Origin: Anniella stebbinsi
Lineage: Eukaryota; Chordata; Lepidosauria; Squamata; Anniellidae
Assembly: GCA_029215795.1 (NCBI GenBank)
Contig: JARDYH010000007.1
Location: forward strand, 92,147,263 to 92,211,262
Direction: 5' to 3'
DNA length: 64,000 nt
This document shows positions 44,136 through 53,793 of this stretch, one piece after another. Numbering within the stretch: the stretch's first letter is position 1; each line of letters starts with the position of its first letter. The position numbers were made by a program, and so were the translations under genes. The notes under the pieces were generated by a model. It did no database searches and was not told the DNA's origin. It worked only from the letters and a program-made list of their open reading frames with translations.

Positions 44136-47100
44136 CTGTGGGTGGCCCCAATTCCCCAACAATCATGGTGCCGCAGTGCCCCCGGCCACCCCCACCAAGG
44201 TGTGGGAGGACAGAGGCACACCGAGAAGAAAAAGTAGCCGGAAGCGAAGGAACGGCGAGGCGGTGAGGCAGACGGGAGGTGGGAGGGGTGGGGAGATGGG
44301 AAGAAAGAAAACCAGGGCACAACAACAAGAACAACAAGAACAACAAGAGAAAGAGAAAGAGAGAGCTGGGTTAGTTGCAGGAAGCACAGCTCATTCCATG
44401 GCTAGCATGGAGCAAGGGGGCGGCGTTAGCTCAAGGGCAGGGCGGACGCCGCTTGTCAGGTGCTGGAGATTGCCTTTGGGGGTTGCTCTTGCCCCTCCTC
44501 TCCTGGGCTGAGCACCACAGGATGACCGGTTCCTTTCCCAATCTCTTTCCCCTGCATTTCCAAGGGAAGAGGTGGCTGTCATAGAAAGGGGTACTTCTCC
44601 CCACCCCCCCAAGCATGGGCTGAGCCTTCCTCCCGGCCTTTTCCCCTCAACTGAGAGGTGGCCACCTTTCCACAAGAATCTTGGGTTGAACATGTTTCTT
44701 GTCCCCGTCTGCAAAAGGAGCACAAGCCACTGGCGGGGGTCCCAGGAAGCCTACAGAGCTGAAGCCAAAGCTGTAGGATGAGTGCAGCCCCCCTTCCCCC
44801 CACAGTAGGTTACTGCATGGAGCCAAAGCGGCGCTTTCTGCTGGATGTGCCCCATGCGCCTGCTGGCGAATCCACTCAATCAGAACCAATCAGGACTCTA
44901 AAGGAACCCTCCAAGGTGCTTTGCATCGAGCTCACCATGACGGGGTGCAAATGATTCTTACCTTGGACAGCTCCTATAGAGCTCTGGCAGGTTATGACTG
45001 AAACCCGGAGTGGATTCAACGCTCCACTGCCATCAGAGTCACCAGGCTCCACTTCTGCCATCTGCTTTGGGAAACTAAGCCCTGTGACACTGGCTCATGC
45101 AACTGTGCAGCACTGGAAGCACTGGTTTTAGGGGTACTGCTTGCCCCAACGTCACAGACGCCCAAATAAATCAATACATATGGGCCTTTAAGTGCTCATA
45201 ACTCATAAGGCGTTTCGACGGCTCAATATGCACACTCAGCGCTCAAAGGATGGGCGGCATCACCCACATCCGATGTGTCGGACGCTTGACCCACTGTTGG
45301 CATTGACAGCCCTACTCGTTGGCCCACGTGAGCTCCTTCTGAGGCTCGGCAAGGCCCGACGAGCGCTCGTCAGGTGTCTGCCCTCGCTCCAGATATGACG
45401 CATTTCTCGCTGTTGCAAAAACGGGCCCTTTACAGCCGCCATTTATGCAATGGGGGGAAATATGTAATTTCTGGAGCCTCCACTGTGCGGTGCAGTGGGG
45501 GCTCCGGACAAGGGCCGATGGCTGCCGATGGCACATCAGGCCTTGCAGATGCTCAGAGCTGCCATGGGTGCTTGACCGGGTCCGAGGGGGTGGAATCAGG
45601 AAGTCCGTTGGGCTCCCACTCAGTCCGGCACTCGCAACACCCCTAAACCTCATTCACTCTCCCCCTTTTCTTCTGCTCCCTCATTTTCTTTCCCAAGCAG
45701 GAAAAAAAAGACTTCCCTTGGAAAAGGGGGCAGCCATCGGTGAAAGTTTCCAATCAACGTGGAAATGGTATCCAATGCATCTTTCCCCAAAAGGGGTCTC
45801 TGGACCAGCTACAACCCCCCTGAGTTTCACCACGAAATGGCTCTCCATCGGTTATTTACCACCACAGTTCTTGGGAGGCCTCCACCACAGGCTACTCTCT
45901 TCCTCGTTCCCAAGGTAAAGTTGCTGTTTTCCTTGAGGAAGGTGGGAGCAGGGAATTGTGGGGGTGGGGTACAAGCCCCAATCGGATACAACCTGAAATG
46001 GGTCTGCGGGCAACTCAAACTGGGGCTTTATTGGAGTGTGGAGCGTATGTGTGCTCCATCTTCAAGCCTCCCTCATTTCAAACATTCGCCCCCTCTCAAA
46101 TTTCACATAGACACATGCCTGCCCCAAAGGTCCTATGCATGCATGCACGCACCCACCCACTCCAACGTTGTAACTAGCTATAGATCATGCTAAAGGTCAT
46201 GGGCTGTCTTGAGCTGTTCATTTTTATAGGACTCCCCTTCTTAACTCAACCCTGCAGCTCTGGGCTGTAACAGGGAGGGTTTGGACAGCTGCTGCAGCCG
46301 CCCGTGAAGAGACCCCTCCCAACTCTTTCCCAGAATACCGCTGCCGCCTGCCTGCCTGCCTGCTTACTTGCTTGCTCAGCCTGCCTCCCGCAGTGCCTGT
46401 CTTCTCCTAGGATCCAAGGCAGCAGTGAAGAACCAGGTGGCTCTCAGCGGGTGGCGATAGCAGCTGTTGGAATTGCCTGCTGCTACAGTCACTGGGAAGC
46501 TTCACACCCCCATGAAGCCATGTTTACAAGCTCTGATAAGGAACAGGGGGGGTTGTTCAGGTACAATGCTCCTTTTCTCTAACAGGTGCCTTTAAGATGC
46601 AGACGCCGGGTCTACTTGTCATGTCTGAACAATTAGGCAGGAGTCAGGCAAAGGCGCTTTGGGAGCGCCACAGGTCCTATGTAAGGATGCCGCGGGCTCC
46701 CAACCGAGTTTAGGAGTCTGCCGGGGTCCCCTGCATCTGCCCACCCCCATGGGACCCAGTCAGGCACACGTGGTGCACTCGTGGGCCTGCGCTCCAAGTA
46801 TCCGTGAGAGCCAACGAGTGCTTGGCAGCCGTCCGCACCCGTCCAGAGCCTCCATTGTGCGCCACGATAGAGGCTCTGGAAATTACGCATTTCCCCCCGT
46901 TGTGTAAATGGCGGCCACAAAGACCCCGTTTGCACAACAGCAAAGGCAAGGGCGCTCCATTCGCACCTCTACTCTGGCATAAAGGGGTCCTTTACAGCCA
47001 CCATTTTCACATCAGGGGGAAATATGTCATTCCGGAGCGAGGGCGGGCAGCTGCCGGCAGCGTTCGTCAGGCCTCGCTGAGCCTCAGAGGAAGCTCTTGT

Positions 47101-47754
47101 GGCCTGACGAGCGGGGAACGGACGGACGGTGGATGTGTTCGCCCAACCCTACCCTGGGGCTTAGACTCGGCTTTTCTTATACAGCAAAAATGGATGCAAA
47201 AATACATCACAGGTTCTGATGCAGGTATATAATACCTGAGTTAGTTACACTGGACTCAGGAGAGTGGGCATATGTGGGGCTGGGAAATTCTAAGCACATT
47301 CCCTCCCAATGCCAGCTATAGATCAACTCTAGAGTCGCCACTGAATTTAACCTAAATAAACATACAAATTCCAAGGATTCTATCGGGGCAAACCATTCCT
47401 TAGGAAGTTAAAATCATTTTAATGAGATTAGAAAAATCCAGAGGGATGGGTGGAGGCAGGATGCGTTATAATCTTTTCTTGCGCATCTAGGAATCACCAG
47501 AAATTTCATCTAAAGTGAAATCCAAGGTGCTTTGAAGGGGGCCTGCGTAAATTATTTTGAAGGTATGCTAAAAGAATCAGATGAGCGAGATCTTTCAGGG
47601 GACATTCTGCAAATCGTTGTGTTTTCACTCTGTCCTGCTCTCCCAATATCATTGCCCAGGACAGGAAGAGACAGGGAGAGGGTGTCTTTTTCTCTTGGCA
47701 AGCATGTGACGGGAGCGTGTTTGTGCGTGTCTAGGGGTGGGAGGGCGGAATTAC
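44136..47754. other. ADGRB2 intron between exons D and E
   Basis: An AAC-type repeat lies near 44318-44350. A fragment of the CAGTGGAGGC-type hAT element is at about 44868-45055. Two GC-rich 'tcagaggaagctc .. gcctgacgagcg' hAT-like blocks are at about 45180-45650 and 46640-47150. No exon or RNA gene was seen. Confidence 0.5.
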
Positions 47755-47840
47755 CCGGCTCGTTGCTTTTTGGACTTATCTGAGATGCCATCTCGAGACA
47801 TCAGCTTGTTGAAGACTATGATTCCGATCAGCATGTTGAC
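47755..47840 (-). CDS. ADGRB2: ADGRB2 exon D: end of TM5 and ICL3
   Basis: 86 nt. The acceptor is TTGCTTTTCCAG and the donor GTAATT, a weaker match to consensus. It encodes [18 protein letters not shown] followed by a basic ICL3 segment, [10 protein letters not shown], and leaves GG of a Gly codon. That GG can be completed either by C from the cassette exon E (GGC) or by G from exon F (GGG). Both give Gly, so inclusion and skipping of exon E are both compatible with the frame. Confidence 0.93.
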
Positions 47841-48489
47841 CTGGAAAAGCAAAGAGGGGTGTGGGTGTGAGAGAGCTCGAGGGATGTACACGTATTCCAT
47901 CCCTGTTTGCAACTCATGTGAACATGCCCCATTCGCAACCCTGAATGAAAACAATTTCTGAGACATTTTTGAAATTTCCTAAACTTGCATTTGCTTTTGA
48001 AAATGTGCACATGAGCATTTTTCCTCCGCTCAGAAATCTGCATCTTCAGACTTTATTCCTGTGGTGGGGAATACACATTTTTAATGAGGTGAAATGCACA
48101 TTTTGAAAAATATACATTTTTTTTCCAATGGGGAAAATCTGCATTTTAAAAATGAACACTTTTCCCAATTGAAAAAAGAAAAAGAAAAAAGATATTTGAA
48201 TTCAGCAGGAGGAATTTGGAGAATTTCAATGAGTTTGAACATCGCATGTTCACCCATTCCATAAGAGATCCGTGATAAGCAGAATCCATGGGTCAACCGA
48301 CTTGCTCGGCCACCCTTCTGTGTAAACCTCCAAGGGCAGTAAACAGCTATTAAGAAAATGACAGTGAAAAGGTATTTTACAACCTGAGGACAACAGCACA
48401 GAATAAACAGCCACAAAACTAATAAAATCCAGCAGAGCTCTACCATACAAATAAAACTAGTCATCAGAGTGGCTGGCATGCCTGGCCAA

Positions 48490-48927
48490 TAGAGGGGTGT
48501 GGAGCGGATCTGCTGCATTCCGTCGATCAGCTTCTCCACTTCGATTTTTTGAGCGGCTTCCTTACTCCGCTTTGTCAGATTATCCATCAAACAACTGCTC
48601 CGTTTTTGGATAACCACTATAGTCAATGGAAATTAACAAAAATGCTTACATCTCCTTCATTTTTAGAGAAAGAGATGAAACTTGGCCCCATGACAGATCT
48701 TAAGTAGGGCTTTAGCCATGCCAAGTTGGAAGCAGATCTGTTCATCCCTTGATTTTTAGGATTTTTTAAAAGGTGGAATAACCACTCCATAGTAGTCTAT
48801 GGAAAATGGAAATTAATAAAAATGCTTATATTTCTGTATTTTTTTAAAGAGAAAGAGATGAAACTTGGCACCATGATGATAGCTCTTAAGTAGGGGTTGA
48901 ATTATCGGAGCAGAGCGCACATCCCTA
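48490..48927. mobile_element. hAT-like non-autonomous element (438 bp)
   Basis: The ends are TAGAGGGGTGTGGAGCGGATC and GAGCGCACATCCCTA. The flanks CTGGCCAA and CTGGCCAC match at 7 of 8 positions. The interior has two tandem-like blocks of 'atggaaattaacaaaaatgc' and 'agagaaagagatgaaacttgg', also seen near 54180-54800. It lies in the C-D intron of ADGRB2. Confidence 0.83.
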
Positions 48928-49149
48928 CTGGCCACTATAAATTCTTCACCTAACATAGAAAGGATTGCAAGGGAGGCACCAGATGAGCTTCCCTTAAGAG
49001 GACATTCCACAGATGGGCCCTCAAAACCCTGACAGTCTTTTCCCCATTCACCCCCTGCCTCACTTCAGAGGGTGGGGTGGGGAACCTGGGAAGGGGGCTC
49101 AGATGAAGAATGGAGGATTTAGGCAGGTTCATGTGGAATATATCAATCT

Positions 49150-49800
49150 ATGGTGTGACCACACTTAGAATATTGCATATGGTTCTCATCAGCAGACTTA
49201 AACAAAGATAGGGTTGAGTTGGAAAAAGTGCAGAAAAGGGCAACTAAAATATTCAAGGGGCAGGAACACCTCCCCATTTGGGATTGTTTAGCGGGGGAAA
49301 GGAGGGTACGGGAAACATGATAGAAGTGTACAAAATCATGCATGGTGGGAGAATGTGTAGAGGGAGACATTTTCTCCCTCTCCCGTTATACTAGAACCCA
49401 ATGGGGTCATTATCCCATGAAGTTGGTTGCTGGGAGATTCAGGACAGATAAAAGGAAGGACTTCTTCACACAGTTTAGGCCTAATCCACACCAAGCAGAA
49501 TATAGCACTATGAAAGTGGTATGAAAGCGATATACGGTATGTGTCAATGAGCCCCAACAGTTGTCAGTTCACTTCAATACTGCTATAAAGCAGTCGTGTG
49601 GCTCCTGCCTTTTCTATACCACTTTCATACCGCTTTCATAGTGCAATATCCTGCTTGGTGTGGATTAGGCCTTATAGTCAAACGATGGAATTCAGTGCCA
49701 CAAGGTGTGGTGATGGCCACCAACTGGGATGGCTTTAAAAGGGGACTGGACAAATTACAGGACAAGAAGGCTTTCAGTAACTACTAGTCCTGATGCCTCT
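49150..49800 (+). mobile_element. CR1-like LINE 3' end interrupted by a nested MITE
   Basis: The left part (to 49477) has 'tagaatattgcatatggttc', 'gaaaagggcaactaaaatat', 'atgatagaagtgtacaaaat' and 'ggaaggacttcttcacacag'. The right part (from 49672) has 'acgatggaattcagtgccac', 'gatggctttaaaaggggact' and 'taactactagtcctgatgcc'. The two halves are continuous in other CR1 copies, such as 36325-36655; here they are split by the 194-bp element at 49478. Confidence 0.88.
49478..49671. mobile_element. Harbinger-like MITE (194 bp) nested in CR1
   Basis: Termini GGCCTAATCCACACCAAGCA and its exact reverse complement at the right end give a perfect inverted repeat of at least 20 bp. TTA flanks both sides (49475-49477 and 49672-49674). 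A 3-bp TTA duplication is the hallmark of PIF/Harbinger elements, although with 3 bp it is weak evidence alone. The interior is palindromic ('tatgaaagtggtatgaaagcg' against 'cgctttcatag'). Confidence 0.8.
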
Positions 49801-50094
49801 GTGCTACCAGTTATGTCCTTCTTCTGCCCTTACTCTGAGGATGTCATGTGAAGCCAAGTCAGAGTGAAGGCAAAAATGTGAAGCAAATGCTTCCTATCTA
49901 AGTAGAAATGGATGGAGCTTTGGGGTGGGAGGGTGGGGCGCAAAGGGGACTCAGCAGCAACGAGGAAAGTGAATCCTTTCACCGTTAAATGGGACAAAGA
50001 TCCTGCCAATCACATTTGTAGCCTGTGTGGGGTGATAATGTTGGGGGACGGTTTATACTGAATCAACTCTAGTTGCATAAGCGTATGTAATTCC

Positions 50095-50249
50095 CTGAAA
50101 AAAACCCTGATTTTAGGATGTTTTTAGGATGTTTTTAGGATGTTTTAATGCAGTTTTAATAATGTGTGTCATGTTTTAATCAGTTTTATGTATTTTATAA
50201 TATTGTTGTTTCCCACCTCAATCCAAACGGACAGGTGGGTAAGAAATAA

Positions 50250-50287
<38 letters not shown>
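50095..50287 (+). mobile_element. L2-like LINE 3' end, plus orientation, with (ATT)n
   Basis: It reads 'ttttaggatgttttaatgc', 'aatcagttttatgtatttta', 'tttcccacctcaatccaaac', 'ggacaggtgggtaagaaata' and then an ATT repeat (50251-50287). It faces an inverted copy of the same 3' end across the repeat. Confidence 0.75.
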
Positions 50288-50290
<3 letters not shown>

Positions 50291-50960
50291 ATATAATAAC
50301 AATTTATTTCTTACCCGCCTCTCCGTCTGGATCGAGGCAGGGAACAACAACATGATAAAATACATAAAACTAATTAAAAACATGACAAATATTATTAAAA
50401 CTGCATTAAAACATCCTAAAACATCCTAAAAACATTCTAAAAATTACACTGGATATGCCTGCCGGAAGAGAACAGTCTTTATAGCTTTCTTAAATTCTAA
50501 AAGACTGTTAAGTTGACGAGTCTCCTCCGGCAGGTCATTCCACAGTCTGGGAGTGGCAGAAGAGAAGGTCCTCTGGGTAACAGTTGTCAGCCTAGTCTTG
50601 GCCGACCGCAGTAAGTTCTTCCCAGAGGACCTGAGTGTGCGGGGCGGATTGTACGGGAGAAGGCGATCCCGCAGGTAACCTGGACCCAAACCATATAGGG
50701 CTTTAAAGGTAATGACCAACACTTTATACTTCGCCCGGAAACTAATTGGCAGCCAGTGGAGCGATTTCAAAGCTAGCGTAATATGGTCACTCCTAGATGT
50801 ACCAGTGACCAACCTGGCTGCCATATTTTGAACTAGTTGAAGTTTCCGGACTAGGCACAAAGGTAGCCCTATGTACAGCGCATTGCAGAAGTCGAGCCTC
50901 GAAGTTACCAGCGCGTGCTGGTAACTTATTATTATTATTATTATTATTATGTGCCCTTGC
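50288..50960 (-). mobile_element. L2-like LINE, ORF2 end and 3' UTR, minus orientation
   Basis: The minus-strand frame reads LVTSRLDFCNALYIGLPLCL, VRKLQLVQNMAARLVTGTSR, LHWLPISFRAKYKVLVITFK, GLGPGYLRDRLLPYNPPRTL and FSSATPRLWNDLPEETRQLN: the thumb and C-terminal part of an L2-group reverse transcriptase. It ends tail-to-tail against the plus-strand L2 end at 50095-50287. A second ATT-type repeat (about 50928-50950) marks its truncated 5' side. Confidence 0.9.
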
Positions 50961-51049
50961 AAACTTGTTGTACGTCAGCATGAGAGACAATGGAACAGAA
51001 CCCCAAAAAACAAGCAACTGAGCCAGATAATGCACGTGGGGGCACCTAC

Positions 51050-51116
51050 CAGAACGATCACAGCAGCGGGGCCGACAAAAGCGTAGAGCAATCCTCCTTC
51101 AAGGGACAGCCAGCAG
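51050..51116 (-). CDS. ADGRB2: ADGRB2 exon C: ECL2 CW motif and TM5
   Basis: 67 nt. The acceptor is TTCTCTCCCTAG and the donor GTAGGT. The first base completes the Tyr of YCW; the exon then reads [22 protein letters not shown]. The CW pair is the conserved ECL2 motif of adhesion GPCRs, and its Cys is expected to bond to the TM3 Cys in exon A. The rest is TM5. It ends in phase 0 and joins directly to VNMLIG in exon D. Length and phases fit the family exactly. Confidence 0.93.
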
Positions 51117-52081
51117 CTAGGGAGAGAAGGATGGCATTGTCTCCAAGCCAAAGAACAGCAGGAAGAACCCAAAGAGGTCCCAATCCCAATTTCAAGGCCC
51201 TTCTTGCCTGGAAATGGATCTGAGGCTTCTAAATGCCTCACTTTCAGTTTTCTCATGCAGAGATCCTTTCAAATCCCCATCTCCCCCTATAGGAGCCTTC
51301 CCCAACCTGGCGCTCTCCAGATGTGTTCAGACTACAACTCTCCTCATCGGCCATGCTAGCTGGGAACGAGAAGAGTTGCAGTCCAACACACCTGGATGAC
51401 ACCAGGTTGGGGGAAGGCTGTTCTACAAGGTTAAGGATAAAGTGTGGTTCTTTTACTGGCCCCAGTCCTAGCTCCAAAGGGCCAGCCACCTCACACAGGG
51501 CCAGGACTTGCTCCACTTCTGGGTGACGCCTGGCTTGTCTTCAGCAACACTGAGCTAAGCTAAAACCAGAGATGTACGATCATGTCACTCTTGCTCACCA
51601 AACACGCGAGCCTGCCCCCTGTTCAAAGCCGTGAGCACGTCTGCCAAAAATGTTTGCAAACTGCCAGGCAGGTGCTTGAGTTCCATTTGCACAACTTCCC
51701 AGTTTGATTTTGCACAATTTTCCTGATTTGCACAAATTTCCCCTGCGGACTGAATTGACCCTGCTCCAGTCTATAGAGGAATTAGGGAAGTGGCGTGAAG
51801 TTTACGTTGGATCGCTGCTCGGCTTGCACGCTTTTCCTGTTCGTGCAGAGCGAAGCAACGATCGCAAACACAACCAGGAATCGGGCACAAGACAAACGTC
51901 GAGAGACTGTTCGGAGGATCCTAGTGAAAACAACTGGGTGGTATGTGGCTCTGTTGGACCCAGTCCCAAAGACTGCATCCACCTGCCAACTCTTTTCATT
52001 GGCTTCCTCTCTTGCTTCTCCAGAAGCCCTTTCTCCATGGTAGGATGGAGCAGGGTTTGTTAGCTGACACCTCTGCTAAAA

Positions 52082-52320
52082 TAGGGAGACCCTATGGAAA
52101 GTAGGACAGGGCTCCTGTATCTTTAACAATTGCGTAGAAAAGGAAATTTCAGCAGGTGTCATTTTAATGCATGAAGTACCTGATGAAATTCCCTCTTCAT
52201 CACAACAGTTAAAGCTGCAGGAGCCCTGCCCTCTTTCATATCTGATCACTCTAGTATAGCTCCTGCATCTTTAGCTTTCATCAGGTGCTGCATGCATACA
52301 AATGACGTATGGTCACTCTA
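52082..52320. mobile_element. hAT MITE, nested-palindrome type, internally deleted (239 bp)
   Basis: The ends are TAGGGAGACCCTATGG and TATGGTCACTCTA. The flanks TGCTAAAA and GCTAAAAA share GCTAAAA, a slightly eroded TSD. The left half and the central 'gatcactctagtatagc' are present; most of the right half is missing. It is in the B-C intron. Confidence 0.82.
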
Positions 52321-52644
52321 GCTAAAAAGCCCAGGGATCCCTGCCACAGAGGTCTGGCATGATGGGGCAGAATGGTTGGAAGCAAGGCAGCTGTCAATCA
52401 GGGTTGGCCCTGTGCCCTGCCATGGCATTTGGGGGTGTGGCAGTCAAGTCCTTTATAAGGATTTGTTCTGCTGCTCTTCCTGGAGCTGCTCTTCACAGTT
52501 TGCTTCTGGAGGCTGCAGGACTGAAAACATCAGGGGTACACAGGCTCCCCTCTGAAACGTCAATCCTTCTCTTCTTCCCCAGTTTTATTCCGTGAACATA
52601 AGGGCAGCAGTGTTGTCCTCCCTCCCGACCCCAGGAAAACGTAC

Positions 52645-52714
52645 TAGGTGGATGTTCCGTATCCTTTGGTCCGAGTAAAGCCAACAGAGACTGCAACCAC
52701 CAAGGCCGGCAATC
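52645..52714 (-). CDS. ADGRB2: ADGRB2 exon B: TM4
   Basis: 70 nt. The acceptor is TTTCCCACCCAG and the donor GTACGT. The first two bases complete a Gly codon from exon A; the exon then reads [22 protein letters not shown] and leaves TA of a Tyr codon. This is TM4 plus the start of the second extracellular loop. Only about 22 residues are coded, so the exon is easily missed without the family pattern. The intron upstream (52715-56360) is almost entirely transposon-derived, including the 960-bp GC-rich hAT element at 52834. Confidence 0.92.
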
Positions 52715-52833
52715 CTGGGTGGGAAAGGAACAGAAAAGAACGATGATTTATATGTATTTTGGTACCCACAAAGAATCATTCTCTGGGTGGCTTATAGAAC
52801 AAAAAAAAACAAAACACATCCAATATTAAAAAT

Positions 52834-53793
52834 TAGAGATGTGCACTGGATTGGATCCGATCCACGATCCAAATCCGATCCAGGGGGAAATCAGATAAAA
52901 ATAGCCGATTTCTCCGATTTCCGATCTCACCGCTGGATCGGCCAATCCAATCTGATCCCGAAAGGTTCCGATCCAGATCAGATGGATCGGCGGATCGGTG
53001 GGTGCCTGCTGCCGCCCGCCGCTGTTTCCATTGGCGGGCGCCAGCGGGCACCCGCCGATGGAAGCGGACAGCGGGGGGCGACTTCCCTAGCGGGACTGTC
53101 CGCTTCCATCGGCAGGCGCCCACTGGGGGCAAGGGGCGGAGGATGGGAGCAGAAGGCCAGGAAAGGTAAGCAGGGGGCAGGTGGAGGGGGCACACGGCGC
53201 GCTTACCTTTCCTGGCCGTCTGCTCCCATCCGCCGCTGGCCGTTACTGCGAGTGGGCTTTGTCGCCTACTCCTGAGTAGTGCGCCAGGTGATGTCATCAC
53301 CTGGTGCGCTACCTAGGAGCAGGCCGCGAAGCCTACTCGCTGTAGCGGCCAGCGGCGGATGGGAGCGGACGGCCCCCAAAGGTAAGCAGGGGGGAGGGGG
53401 GAGGGGCCCCGCGTGCCCGCTCGCAGTAGCAGCCAGCGGCGGATGGGAGCGGACGGCCACGGAAGGTAAGCAGGGGGAGGGGGAGGGGGCTCACCCCCCG
53501 GGGCCGTCCACAGTGGACGGCCCCTGGGGGGGAGGGAGTTAGGCCCCCCTCACCCACCTGCCGCCATTTTTTCCTCATTGACTTGCATTGGGGGAAAGCT
53601 TTCTTTCCCCCAATGCAAGTCTTTGGGGAAAAAAATGGCGGCCGATCCAAAAATCGGAAGTTCCAATTTTTGGATCGGGATCGGACCCGATCTGGTCCAG
53701 GGGGCCTCCGATTTTGTCCGATCCAATCTGGGACAAAATCGGAGGTCCTGATCCGGGTCCCGATCTGATCCAGGGTGTCCATGCACACCCCTA
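52834..53793. mobile_element. hAT-like non-autonomous element, GC-rich type (960 bp), exact TSD
   Basis: It begins TAGAGATGTGCACTGG and ends CATGCACACCCCTA, with TTAAAAAT on both sides (52826-52833 and 53794-53801). The GATCCGATCC-rich arms are inverted. The core is very GC-rich, with repeated 'ggcggatgggagcggacggc' and 'ggtaagcaggggg' units, and has a central palindrome 'gcgccaggtgatgtcatcacctggtgcgc' split about 53280-53308. It shares its plan with 6210-7131. It lies in the A-B intron. Confidence 0.92.
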
